From assembly GCA_029204225.1 (NCBI GenBank), contig CM055103.1:23996163-24060162 (forward strand): a stretch of 64,000 nucleotides of DNA, given 5' to 3'. This DNA comes from Diphasiastrum complanatum. Taxonomy: Eukaryota; Streptophyta; Lycopodiopsida; Lycopodiales; Lycopodiaceae. Below, piece after piece: positions 43,900 through 55,557 of the stretch; within the stretch, counting starts at the first letter, position 1; each line of letters starts with the position of its first letter. The notes below the pieces were generated by a model, which saw nothing but the letters and a program-made list of their open reading frames with translations, did no database searches and was not told the DNA's origin. The position numbers and the translations under genes were made by a program.

Positions 43900-44783
43900 G
43901 GATTCTGGCGGCAATCCATGGCGACATGGCCCTTCTTATGGCAATGGATACACTCAATCTTGGAATTGAGCCAACAGGTATCTATTGTATGCCCTTCTCT
44001 TCTGCATCTCGTGCAGGTCTTCTTGTCGGCATCTTGTCATTTCGACCTCCCTTTGGTCTTCCAGTTGCTTTTGCTAGTCCCCTCTGCTTGCTGGTCACGA
44101 TCCTGCCTCTGATTTGAATCCCTCTTAGGCTTGAAGTATTTCTTTGATTTTTTTCTGATTCCGTAGAGTGCCTGGTCAGAACCATCTTTGTGATCAAGAT
44201 GCTCTCTGGCATCGACTTCCTCTCGAATCTCGACAATCGCCTTTTTGAGGTTCATGGTAGGATCTTTCGCGATCAGGGTTCGTGTCGTCTGAAAAGATCT
44301 GGACAAGGCTCTCAACATATATGTGAGCTGCTTCTCAGCTAATACTGCATTCTCTACTCCTGAGTTGTGTAGTGATAGAAACAGATCCTTCATCTTTCTC
44401 ACAAAAGAGGTGAGGCCTTTTCCATCCCACTGCAGATTTGTCAACTGATCTTCCAGCATCATAATCTGATTTTTTGATTTCGTCTGAAATCTTGTGAGCA
44501 GTGCATCCCACATCTCCTTAGCTTTGGAGAGTGTATCCAGGTCAAGTGTAAGGCTATCTTCGATGGAAGATGATAGCAAGGCTACTGCCTTGTCATTTTT
44601 CTCCCTCCATTCGCGTAGCTCCTTGCCTATTGTTGTAGGCATTTCTTCTGTGCCATCCACCCAGGGGAAGAGTCCTTCGCCCTTGAGTATCAAATATGTC
44701 TTAATTTTTCAGGCTAGAAAGTTAGATCTTGAAGAAGTAAGTATAGTGCAGATCTTGTTCTGCATGCTGCTGATTGAAGCCAT
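43900..44783 (-). pseudogene. Copia A gag with two zinc knuckles
   Basis: The start is ATG at 44783 (MASISSMQNK). A stop-interrupted first part leads to LILKGEGLFPWVDGTEEMP, then SLTLDLDTLSKAKEMWDALL, NQIMMLEDQLTNLQWDGKGL and LIAKDPTMNLKKAIVEI. A basic tail ends in two zinc knuckles in another frame, CTRCRREGHTIDTC and CIHCHKKGHVAMDC (about 44015-43930). It forms the particle and binds the RNA. Confidence 0.85.
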
Positions 44784-44895
44784 TGCTTCTTGAAGTCTGT
44801 TTTTTTGTTGATGGTTGATTGTCTGAATGCTTGGCCTCCAAGATCTGCTAGCTTCTCGGCTATGTCAGAATATGACAGGGTTGCTCTGATACCAC

Positions 44896-45788
44896 TGTTC
44901 GGAGTCGTGTGTTGCTTCGATACGCTTGATGAGAATCGTGAGAAGAAAATTCATGAAACACTCGCGACTCTCTTTTGAGATTCAGATGGAGTTCAGATGT
45001 GTTCGTTGGGCACTGCCAGCTGAAACACTCCTACAATCCTCCATAAAGTAGTTAGTTACTACTGATCTACGCTCATAAAATTAATACAACATTCGACTTC
45101 ATTTCAACCAAGGTGCGGAATTCTAAAGGAACAAGAAAACTCAGACAAACAAAAATAAAACAGCATAAGCATTCGACATCCAAGATTAGACACAACCAAA
45201 AAAATAATCTATATTGATTTTCTCTTATTTCTTCAGGGCACTGCATGAGAATCCACGCAATGTGTTGGCGTGAGAGAAGCACGGCTCTCTCACGAGTAGT
45301 AGTCTCGCTTTACTAGCGGACAATTGGATCTTCTGATCTTAGACAGAATTATTTTCTCGCATGCAGACGGAACTTCTGTCTGTGTTCGTCTTGATTGCTT
45401 AATAGCATCAGACTTCTTCTTTTTTGTGTTTCTTCTCTTTTTGTTACACTCTGTGTATCATGTTCTAATATGTGTCAAGTATTATCTAGTAAGTACGGTC
45501 TCTCTATGTAAACCTAAGATGAGAGTGATTATACATCTACAACTAATCAGAGAATTACAAGAGTGGCAGATTAGCCATGACCTAGGAAGTATCTGTTGAC
45601 ATCATGCCATCAGGTCAGATCTCTGTACTTTTGGGTACTTGCGTGAAAACTGGTGGTACTCCTTGGAGCGCGAGGACAGAACGGGTTTCGTTTCCACCGT
45701 TGGTTTTGCTCACCTCGTCTGCGTTTCTCTCTTGTTGGAATCTCGTTCGTGGATCCTTCGTGTTCGCGAACCGTTCGTCTTCGTAGCT
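44896..45788 (-). repeat. 5' LTR of Copia A, outer end missing
   Basis: The inner end tgttcggagtcg is next to the PBS (plus strand tgctctgataccac at 44882-44895). Similarity to the 3' LTR stops at about 45788, where Copia C resumes, so roughly 130 bp are lost. Confidence 0.87.
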
Positions 45789-46255
45789 CTACGCATAGAT
45801 GGAGGGGGGAGTATATCTCCACAAAATTCAAGGATTTCTGCAAGGCCAGCAAAATACATCAACAATTTACAACCAGCTACTCACCTCAGTCAAGTGGTAT
45901 AGTTGAAAGGAAGAATCAGACACTCATCAAAAGTGCCAAATGAAGTACATCCAAGCAACAAAAACTCTCAACATCTGATTGCCAACATCTTTGAAGCCTA
46001 CACAGATGCGGATTGGGCAGGATATGTTGACACCAGAAAATCAACTTTTGGATTTGTATTTTTATCCAACCAAGGCCCAATCTCATGGAACAGCCGAAAG
46101 CAGACCTCGGTTGCATTATCATCAATGGAATCCGAATACATAGCTACCTCAAATGCAACCAAAGAGGCGATGTGGCTAAGGCAACTGCTTGTAGACATCA
46201 ACCTTGCACAAACAGTTCCTACAACAATCTATTATGACAATTAACGCACAATAGC
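45789..46255 (+). pseudogene. Copia C integrase core end fused to RNase H
   Basis: From 45789: ALRIDGG, then YISTKFKDFCKASKIHQQF, YSPQSSGIVERKNQTLIKSA with the catalytic Glu, and a stop. After the deletion join come AYTDADWAGYVDTRKSTFGF, SRKQTSVALSSMESEYIATS and IYYDN of RNase H. RT and the integrase C-terminus are absent. Confidence 0.82.
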
Positions 46256-46473
46256 ATTATCTCTCAATCCAAGATTTCACTCTTGAAGCAAACATATCGA
46301 AATCAGGCATCATTATCTTAGAGAGAAAGTGCATAGCAAGGAAGTAGCATTGGTTTTTTGCAGAACAAACTACATGGCTGCAGATTACTTCACAAAGGCT
46401 CTATCAAAGGAGCAACATCTCAGATTTAATGATATGTTAAATCTAAAGATCAAGGTTTTTCAAGATTCACATT

Positions 46474-46638
46474 AAGGGGGAGTGTTAGATTTCTTATGCT
46501 CAACCTTAACAAATCATTGAAGGCTGACTACATGTTTCAGACATTCGCATTTTTTCACCTTTGGGATTTTTTGTGCCTTAACCATTCTAGGCACCTTCAC
46601 ATTTTTCACCTTCTTTGTATTTTTCAAAAAGACGACAC
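46474..46638 (+). repeat. Purine tract and truncated 3' LTR of Copia C
   Basis: aagggggag is followed at 46483 by TGTTAGATTTC. Similarity to the 5' LTR ends at about 46638 in gacgacacaa. Confidence 0.82.
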
Positions 46639-47394
46639 AAGGATTTTCAAGATCAGACCATATAGGCATGCTAATTTCACTATTCTGATTTCATTTATGC
46701 CCTCTACAAAGGTTGGTTTTCAGATCTTGATGCTCTGGGAAGGTTCCTTAGTTTCTGGTTCTATAAACTCTCGCAGACAGTCAATTTTGATGATTTTTCC
46801 ATCAGTAACTCTCGCAAAGATTTTTATAGATGTATCTGAGTCAGATTTAGTGAGTGACAAAGTCTCAACAATTAGCTCCTAAGAGATCTCGAAAAATCAT
46901 GAAAAAAGTGCTCTTTTTTAGTGTTTTTTGGTGAGATCTTGATATTCTCTGATCCATAACTCTTGCAGACTGGTATACCATTGCATCCAGGTTAGATCTG
47001 ACTATGGAGAGCTCTCCAAGAGCTATGATGGACAATTGGTAGCTGACCCATCAGTTAAAGTGATGTTTACCCCTATTTTGCTATTTTTTCTCGAGATTGT
47101 CGTCTCTAATTTGCAAGAATGGAGGCTGATTGATGTAATATGATGATCTGCTACCCGTTGGATCCTATCTGGATCTAGATCTCACTTGGATCTTCCTTGA
47201 TCTGTCCTGATCTTGCTTGATCTTGTTGAATCTTGATGGATTCTTCTTGATCTAACTAGATCTCATCCAGATCTGGTTTGGGTTTATTTGATATGGGTGG
47301 GATGACTTCTTATGAGGCCTGATTTGACCATTGTAAGTGTATTGTTTCATCCACATCTCGAATTTGCTCACTGAGGTGGCTAATATTTGTGAAG
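46639..47394 (-). other. 3' non-coding part of Gypsy G
   Basis: There is no coding signal. The segment has many gatct and ggatctag repeats (47150-47290). It lies between the integrase stop and the Copia C insertion. Confidence 0.4.
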
Positions 47395-48358
47395 TCAGCT
47401 ACCATTAATGGGAGTGTCGAATGGCATCCCATCTAACTGCTCAAGTTTCACGGCTCCATGGCTGAGGATCTCCTTTATTTGGAACGGGCCTTCGCCTGTG
47501 AACTTTAGATTTCCCTTGATCACTTTAGTTTTATACATGAGGACTAGATCTCCTAATCGAATATCCTTCTTGTGCAATCGGCGATCATGCCATGCTTTCA
47601 GTCGCTCTTTCTTAGCCGCCAATGCATGCACAACTAGTAAGCGCGTCTCACAAAGTTTATATAATGCTTCATGGCGTAATTGCCGAGATTTGGATTCATC
47701 AAGATGTTGCGTTGTGGCAATCCTTAATGAAGGTACCAAAAATTCTACTGGCATTATTGCATCTTGACCATAAACTAGTTGAAACAGTGTGTGGTCAGTG
47801 CTTCCCTTGTAAGCTATTTTGAATGCCCATAGAGCAGAATGTAACTTGTGCTCCCAATCAAATTTGCTAGTTTCAACTGTTTTCATGATCACGCTACACA
47901 GGATCTAATTAGATGATTCCACCTGCCCATTACCACGAGGATAATAAGGTGTGCTGAATCGATGGATCATGAAAAATTCTTCCAATAGGACCTTGATGGT
48001 CTCATTGACAAAGTGGCTCCCGCGATCACTAACAATCTCCACCGGGCATCTGAAGCGCACAATGATATTTTCATACAGAAACTTGGCAGTTGCTCAAGTG
48101 TTAGTTGTTCACATTGCCCCACTTGGTGAGGTAATCCATTGCCATGATGATGTATCGGGCTTGTAAACTTCTTGCGACAGGATGAATTGGACCAATATAG
48201 TCCAATCCCCACTTCTTGAAGGGTGCTTGAGCTAGAACTGGGTGTAAAAGATCATAGTTTAGCCTTGTTGGTCTCCTAGCTCTCTGGCACACATTGCACT
48301 TCTTCAAGTGTTCATTTGTATCTTTATAAATCATTGGCCACCAACATCCAGATTTCAA
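47395..48358 (-). pseudogene. Gypsy G integrase
   Basis: Zinc box end HLKKCNVCQRARRPT (48300), then FKKWGLDYIGPIHPVARS with the first catalytic Asp. VEIVSDRGSHFVNETIKV (about 48020) holds the second, and YYPRGNGQVESSN (47930) the Glu. It is followed by WEHKLHSALWAFKIAYK, QDAIMPVEF and RRLHKKDIRLGDLVLMY. All three catalytic residues are present, but stops at about 47910 and near 48100 and a frame change interrupt it. The C-terminal end (GPFQIKEILSHGAVKLEQLD) is the usual Gypsy tail, and no chromodomain follows before the stop, so it is not a chromovirus. Confidence 0.82.
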
Positions 48359-48505
48359 GATCTTGCAAATTTTAATGTCGGATGCAAAATGACCGCCACC
48401 TATGCCTTCATGTGAAATTGAAATAATTTGGGTGGCCTCGTGTGAAAGAATACACCTTCGAAGAATACTATCTGGTCCTCTTTGATATAGTTGGTCGACA
48501 ATTAG

Positions 48506-50226
48506 CTAATAAGGTCTAGCTTTTAGAATCAATTTTTGTTGTTCCATCTTGGATAGAGATTTATTCGGTCGGCCCCACATAAGATACTCAACAATGTCAG
48601 TGGCCCATTCAGGTACAGTATCAATGTAAAACCAGGCAACGTCTAGAAGCTCATCATCGAGTAGGGCTGCAGTTTCCTTCCCCTTGATTCGCGACACATG
48701 TTCTACCATATAGTGCTGCTTCCCCTTGCAAACCACTATCCAAAAATCAAACTCCAACAATAGAAGCAACCAATGAGTGATTCTCCCTATATTGCAAGTT
48801 TTATTAACAAGATAAAGCAAGGGTTGATGGTCCGTATAAAAAGCAAAATGTGTGGCCATCAAGAAATGTCAAAATTTCTTAACCGCATAGATCATAGCCA
48901 ATGCCTCTCGCTCTATTGTTGAATAGTTTACTTCTGAATCACTGAGTTGTTGGCTAACAAATCGGATTGGAAAAATCTTTTTGTGTTCACCTGGCTAGGT
49001 TGAGACTACTCCCACTACCTACTTTGATGCATTCATATGCACGTGAAACTCTATGGACCAATTGGGCGGACGTAATATTGGCACTGAGACCAATGCATAT
49101 TTAAGTTTCTGGAAAGCCTGTAGGGCTTCCTCCGTCCAATGTGGTTCCATTGTGAACTTGTATATTGGTCGTACTAACTCGCAAAATCTAGAATGAAAAT
49201 ACGGTAGTAGTTAGCGTGACCCATAAAAACATAGACTTCGCGGATCGTTCCTGGTGGTGGCAGATCAACAATGATCCTTATCTTTGACACTATGACAATC
49301 TCATGTTTGGATACTATATGGCCAAGAATGAGGCCATGTGTCACCCAAAACTGACACTTCTCTAGGTTCAAGGATATCTGATATTCAAGGCATTTCTTCA
49401 ACACCTTTTTCAAATTGGATAAGTGCTCAGAGTTAGATTTGTGCAAGTACAGATCATCCAAGAAAATTTCCAAAAAATTTTGCGTCTGCATAACTCGTTG
49501 AAAGGTACTTGGGGCATTACAAAGTCCAAACGACATCACTTTGTAAGCATAGGTTCTCCATTATGTGGCGAATGTTATCTTGTGCTGATCGTCTGACACT
49601 ATTTTCACTTGATTGTAGTCGCTGAAACCATCCAAGAAACTGTAGGCTTCCGCTCCTACTACTCTGGCCAGAACACTTTCCATAAATGATAAGGAAAAAT
49701 GATCCTTATTGGTGACTACATTTAACGCTTTCAGGTTCACACAGATTCGCATTTTGCCATTCTTCTTGGGTACTATGACTATCGACGATACCCATTCAGT
49801 GTGCTCAATTTCATAAATGAAATCAGCATCAAGCAATTTATGCAACTCCTATTTAATCGATTCTATATAGTTAGGATTGTAGCGATAGTAACGGCTCACC
49901 TTGGGGACTGTTCCATCCACCAAGGATATGGTATGCTGGACTGCGGTTGGTGGTATACCCTTCAGATCATTGTAATTCCAAGCAAAGCAATCTTTGTATT
50001 CCACCAATAATGCACGTAGTCTTTTGAATTGAGTGGGCATCAACTATTCCCCCACATGTACTATATCATCTTCTTCACCTGGCTCAACTAAATTCATAGG
50101 TTGTGTCTGCACAGGTCCTTCGAAGACTTGTTTCACCAGTTTTATATTTTGATCAGGTTCTCTTTGTGCTTGCAACATCATGATTACCACGTCGTCTAAA
50201 GCATAGTTCTTGAAGCTCTCTAGCAT
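48506..50226 (-). pseudogene. Gypsy G reverse transcriptase and RNase H
   Basis: In order: a pre-RT linker (50226-50044); LRALLVEYKDCFAWNYNDL and HTISLVDGTVPKVSRYYRY (50043-49849); and WVSSIVIVPKKNGKMRICVN (about 49790). AYSFLDGFSDYNQVKI has the first catalytic Asp, and MMSFGLCNAPSTFQRVM follows at 49539. The YVDD box is FLDD (FLEIFLDDLYLHKSN). The connection is LEKCQFWVTHGLILGHIVS, and the RNase H part is FAFYTDHQPLLYLVNK (48850). Stops near 49846, 49560 and 48870 and others break it. The protease is not visible, since the region upstream is occupied by the foreign Gypsy 3' end. Confidence 0.82.
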
Positions 50227-50264
50227 TTGAATTGGATCTGTAGTTATCTTAGGAGACAGACAAA

Positions 50265-51200
50265 TCTATGAAGATGAATGATTGCTATTATTTCTTGCAT
50301 ATGATGCTAGAAACAGGAGCGTTTAACTCAAAAGAGTATCTAGATACTCAAAGTTGAGTTTTAGTCATTCGATATCTCAATGATTCTCCTAGAGATTCTA
50401 GTTAAATGAACTATCATATCTTAGAATTGGATTCTAAGGATAGTTGTACTTGGAAGCTTTTTATCTGATTGTCTGCTAGAGTTTGTGGATAGTTTCAGAC
50501 TGTAATTATTATTATTTTTCTTTAACTTTAATCTTCTAAGTTAGGGAATATTTCACTCAGTGGTTCATGTAAGTGTTTTATATGAAGGTGATGTTACTAA
50601 CTTGTGTTGACTGTAACCTAGTTGAGAAATTTATTGCTTAGTGCACTTTTCAAACTTGAGTCGTACTCCGGAACAGAGATTATCGATTGGAAATAGGTTT
50701 ATCTCTGAGTACTTGTTTGATATGGAAGTCAGACTAAGAATAATAATTTCCTTGGCTATAATTGAAAGTTAAAGGAACTGTTTATGTAATTCTTTCTTGT
50801 CTTGAGGAGTTTCTAAGGACGGAGGCAGTTTAAGGAGGGAAGAATGTTATGGCCATATTCGGTTAAGGATTTGGAATAGTCCTAATATGGTAGACCGGCC
50901 CTCCAGTATTCGAGATTGTTGGTCACGCCTTGATTTAATTCCATGTCAAGGCCAGTTTATGACTAATAACCTTGAGAGGACCCAAACACTCTAATTGAGA
51001 CATATGGAGTATTGCATGTCTGTGTGATGGATATAGTTAGGAGGACTGCATGAAGAGATGTGATCTATCTATAGTTGACCTACATGGGGGTTGCACGGTT
51101 TCATGCATATGACTCTACTCTCTATATAATGAGGTAGGGATTCTCCCATTGACATATTGGATTTAGGTTACCAGGTTCTCTCTTCTTCTTTTGCTTCACA
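50265..51200 (+). mobile_element. 3' end of another Gypsy element (plus strand) inserted in Gypsy G
   Basis: Plus-strand aaggacggaggcagtttaa, then the purine tract aaggagggaagaa (50832-50844), is followed by TGTTATGGCC at 50845. This 'gaggacg..ttaa-ggagggaagaa-TGT' layout is typical of chromovirus Gypsy 3' ends in plants. The LTR would be 50845-51200 (ending ttgcttcaca), with a TATA-like ctatataatgagg at 51122. The 580 bp to its left are non-coding 3' interior. No 5' part exists, so it is a fragment. It separates gag from pol of Gypsy G. The exact borders are uncertain. Confidence 0.5.
51122..51134 (+). promoter_or_regulatory. TATA-like box in the inserted Gypsy LTR
   Basis: ctatataatgagg lies about 80 bp before the inferred LTR end. 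Confidence 0.35.
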
Positions 51201-51429
51201 TGGCATGGCTTGGGGGCTAGATCCAATTTTGATCTAGGATTGGTTGGGTGGTTTGGCTCCATTGTCTCTCCTGTTGTATTCTCCTATCCTCATCTTAGGG
51301 GTTATCCCTTTAGGGTCTTTACAATAAGAGGTCTGGTATTGGTTCCTCTTTTGTTGCATGATCCAAGGGTTGAATGGGCAAAACGTGTGAAGATGCGTTG
51401 CATAGGTGGCTGTATAGTTTTGGATTTAA

Positions 51430-52231
51430 ATTGAACATCGTACATTTTCTCGTCGTGGATATTGTAGCTGGTTCTGTTCCGGTGGATTTGGAATTGGTGC
51501 TACTACTCCCTACAAGGCCTTCAGTTTCTGATCAAACTACGCCGTAAGTTGTTCCATTTGTTGCTTGTGTAATTTCGTCATTTTCTCCATCAACAAATCT
51601 GTTGATATATTGAAAGTGTTGGATGATGCTAGCGAGGGAGTCGTATTAGGGGTAGTTGGGTATGTTTCATCGTCTGAACCCTCATCTTCTTCCCTGATGG
51701 TGTCTTCCATTGCTTTTTGCAATGTAGCGTACTGCTCCAGTCTTTTCAACTCTCTTCTGATACTTCATGGTAACCCCGTGAGGAACCACATAATGACCGC
51801 ATGTTCGGAAGTTAGGGTTGTGTTGCACTCGGAGCTCAAGTGTTTGACCCGTTCTATGTAGTCCCTGACCCTTTTTTCTTTTTTGCATTTTCACTTTGCT
51901 CAGCAGGAGAAACGGATCTTCTAGAAAATTTCTTGGTTTAAAGCGTGTGATGAGAACCGCTCCCAAGTGGACTTTTCTTCATTTGAGAGATTAAAAAACC
52001 AGTCCTGTGCTGCCGTAATTAGTGACATTGGAAATAACATCAACTTTTTCTTCGGTGTCTGCTCGCCATAGATCTCGCATGCTTGCTCGTAGATCTAGAG
52101 GAATCTGATCGGATCTGACAATCCATCATATTTTGGCATCTCGAGCCGAGGTGCTCTCCGAACTGCTTATAGGTTGTGACAGGAACAAGTGGGTCCATTG
52201 GATTCATTTTTGCTAGTTCTGCTTCTACCAT
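51430..52231 (-). pseudogene. Gypsy G gag
   Basis: The minus strand from 52231 reads MVEAELAKMNPMDPLVPVTT. Near 51880 the diagnostic gag stretch VRDYIERVKHLSSECNTTL appears, then AVIMWFLTGLP and a stop, and LKRLEQYATLQKAMEDTIRE (51749), EGSDDETYPTTPNTTPSLAS and MEKMTKLHKQQMEQL (51545). This matches the retrotransposon gag domain of Ty3/Gypsy elements. Frameshifts near 51970 and 52040 and stops at 51766 and 51540 break it. A degenerate HTFCPFNP near 51380 may be the zinc knuckle. Confidence 0.75.
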
Positions 52232-53179
52232 TGATTTGTGCGGCTACTACTCTAGGTAGGTTTAGAGCTTGATTTGCAACTCTTCTCGATATTGACCATC
52301 CAGATCTCAGACTCATTCAATGGAGATGTCCAGGGCAGTGGATCTTGATGGATCTATGGAATTTAAGCTAGATCCTTTGGAATCTGATCAGTCTAGGTGG
52401 CCGAAAGTGTGATTTTAGGTCCCTTATGGAGGTTTTTCTTCAATAACTTTTTGATCCTTGTTCCAATTGGCTTGAGATTTTCATAGTAGCTGGATCCGGT
52501 GTAGATCTAACTATTTATTTGGTCTACAAAGGTTAATCATGCGAGAGATGGCTATGCAAAGGTTCTTCCACTGTTTTACAGTAAAAAACCTTTGTTTCTT
52601 CAAATTTGTTGGGAATTAGCCTACACGGGCTTGTTAGGGACTAGATCTAGGGTGGATCTGGCTCTGTTCCAAGGGTGGAAGGTTCTTTCTTACAAATCAA
52701 GAAGCTATGGTTGTCTACGAAGGTTTGGAAGCACGTTTTTGGTCATAGATCAGTCATCTCGTTTAACTAACATTCGTAGGTTTCATCACTGATGGAAAAA
52801 GATATTTTGAAGATATTGGGATGGTCTGCGAAGGTTACTTCTACAAGGGTTTGATGAATCTTTTGATTTTAGTGAATTTTTATGCACTCGAATCCAATTT
52901 TTTGCTCACTAGAATTAAACTAACCTTCGTAGGCTCTTATGTGTCCCTATCTCACTGAGATGGAATTTCAGAATTATCTGCAAAGGTTGTTGGCCATTGG
53001 AACTAAAAATTTGGGTGTCTATGAGGTTTAGCCTGATTTTTCCATCTTTTTTTCACTAGGAACCTTCGCAAGAGCACTTAAACTGAGAACTAACCTTCAC
53101 AAGCTTCTTAGTGCCCTGGTCTTACTATTAGAACACTAGATAGGTACCTAACTATGTCAAGTTGCTAGATTTAGATGAA
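52232..53179 (-). other. Leader of Gypsy G
   Basis: There is no coding signal between the 5' LTR and gag. It has recurring ttcg(c/t)aaggtt and aaccttcg strings (52560-53100). A standard PBS next to the LTR could not be recognised. Confidence 0.4.
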
Positions 53180-53763
<584 letters not shown>

Positions 53764-55557
53764 AGAGCGCGTCTATAGAGCGAGTAAATCAAGTGTGAGT
53801 TTAACGAGTTTAGTTTTTCTTGATTTGTTGGTCTTGCCAATGAGCATTTGATTTCTAATGTCATTAGCACATAACCACATGAATTGAATTGTTTCACCAT
53901 CCACATGTTTTCTTTTCCCAAAGAAACACGGAGCAACAATGCCAACTAGTCTGGCCATTGCATCTAACTATGCAAATGATCTAAATTTTGTAACCATATA
54001 TTTATATCAATATTGTAATAATAATGGATGTTTAATCACTTGTAGCACAATTGAATAAAATATCGAGTAACCAGCACAAAATGCCATGTTAGTAATTTCA
54101 TTCAACTATGAAAATGCTTTACAAAAAACCAAATATTTGTTAGTAGATTAGAAAAGTCAAGATCTATCTTGATGAATAGTTAGCATTGACACCAACAACA
54201 GTTTTTTAAAGGCCTTGTGTGGATTATCCACACAAGGATAATTCAAACATGGGTATTTCATAGGCTAAAAAATTACAGCAACTCACTAGCAACAATGACA
54301 CAACCAATTTTGCTATTTAAAATCCATGCGTGGATAATCCACATTGCCAACCGACGGTGCACTTCCCTCCCAAACGGTGCTCATAGTTATGGAATGTTTA
54401 GGTGCATGGGGAAAATCCATGCTTAATTTTTTGTCGTGGATCTTGTGGATATTGCACATGGATAAACACGCACGTGCACGCGCACACGCACATGCACCGT
54501 GTGCGTGTGCATGTGTGTGTACATATATATATATATATGTATGTATGTATGCATTTATGCATTCCATATTTTGAGACAAATTGGTCAATACCATATGTTC
54601 ATATTTATTCAATGCAAAAATTGCAGCTTTTTATTAAAGAATGTGAGTAGTCGAATTCACAACCCACTCCATAAAAAGTTATATTGCCAAAACATTGAAT
54701 GTGACTTCAACCTATAGTTAACTATCCATAAAACTCTAACAAGAATCCTGAACCAATGTTTTACGACCTTATTCTTCCATTTTAGCATGTGCCTCTCTCA
54801 GTTGAAGGTTGTGCTAGAAATAAATTTGGCCTTGTGACAAATGTTTGTGCATGACCAAGAGCCTGGTATTATAGTTGGTCTTATTTTTCGTATTTTGGGA
54901 GAGATCCCCTCTTGCCTCTATGCATGACCAAGGTGGTCTCATTGACTGATTCAACTTCATGATTGTCTTGTCGGCCTCCCAACTAACGTTGCAGGTGCAA
55001 TTAGTCCAATTGATGTGATAAATTTAGATTGTACTCAATAGGCATACAATACTTTTGCAATGGGTTCTAGAAATCAAACCAGCTAGTCATAGTTTTGTAT
55101 GCGGCTTTGAGGACTTCCTACTACAAGTTAGCATCCCCTTCAAAGTGGAAGATAGGAAAACAAACAAGCTGTATGGATTGAAATATGAGTTTTAATTTTT
55201 GGAGCAACAAACATCCAACAAACTTCTAGTAAGCTCACTCGATGTCTCTTAATCTATAAAATAATATGAAAACAAATGTTATGATTTGAGTGTTCACACT
55301 TTCGTTCTCGTTTTCGGTCAATTCTAACACAAAAACCATTGAACAACAATCTATTAGAATAAATGAAGAAATAACATCAAATGTCTTATTCTCTTATCTC
55401 TACATGGAATATGCGATAAGAGATCATCGTTTTCCATCTCTAAAGCTTGTTTCGCAAGGGCATCTGCATAGGATGGCAAACACCTTTCATTTTCACTATA
55501 TGCAATACAAACTCAATAATTTAGAAAAGTAGATGATATGTGAAAATAATAACATTC
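53764..55557. other. Intergenic stretch left of the methyltransferase-like gene
   Basis: On the minus strand 53958-53773 is open (MARLVGIVAPCFFGKRKHVD, then GETIQFMWLCANDI), but I recognise no family. The rest, apart from the tgtggattatccaca/microsatellite region, shows nothing. Confidence 0.3.
54215..54555. repeat. Palindromic TGTGGATTATCCACA motifs and a mixed purine-pyrimidine microsatellite
   Basis: tgtggattatccacaca at about 54218-54234 is self-complementary, and cgtggataatccacattg recurs at about 54330. At 54466-54552 alternating (CA/CG)n, (GT)n, (AT)n and (GTAT)n follow each other. It may be a small inverted-repeat element. Confidence 0.45.

Larger units (their letters stand above)
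35175..45788 (-). mobile_element. Copia A, minus strand, split by Copia B
   Basis: The 3' LTR is 35175-36194 (1,020 bp) and the 5' LTR 44896-45788, whose outer ~130 bp are missing. PBS GTGGTATCAGAGCA lies next to the 5' LTR, and the purine tract TTTGAGAGGGAA lies just before the 3' LTR (on its own strand). The order is gag with two zinc knuckles, protease, partial integrase, RT and RNase H. B is inserted at 36615-41445 with duplication GCATC, and removing B rejoins the RNase H frame. It is the only Copia copy here that still carries an RT domain together with gag, protease and RNase H. It is inactive because of many stops. Confidence 0.9.
33106..46638 (+). mobile_element. Copia C, plus strand, split by Copia A
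   Basis: The left arm is 33106-35174 and the right arm 45789-46638. The 5' LTR 33106-33822 (TGTTAGATTTC...TTTTCGACA) is followed at once by PBS tggtatcaaagc (one mismatch to initiator tRNA-Met). At the 3' side the purine tract aagggggag (about 46474-46482) precedes the 3' LTR, which starts TGTTAGATTTC at 46483 and is cut at about 46638. The integrase frame breaks at 35174 (TQRKI) and resumes at 45789 (ALRIDGG), exactly where a Copia protein should continue. The region between integrase and RNase H, including RT, has been deleted (join near 45942). Confidence 0.88.

Noticed and set aside
46639-47394. Open plus-strand frame at about 46496-46882
   Set aside because: It starts in the truncated LTR of Copia C and runs into Gypsy non-coding DNA, with no similarity to any protein I recognise.
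53773-53958. 62-codon minus-strand frame next to the truncated Gypsy LTR
   Set aside because: No family was recognised and there is no exon support. It is recorded only as part of the intergenic stretch.
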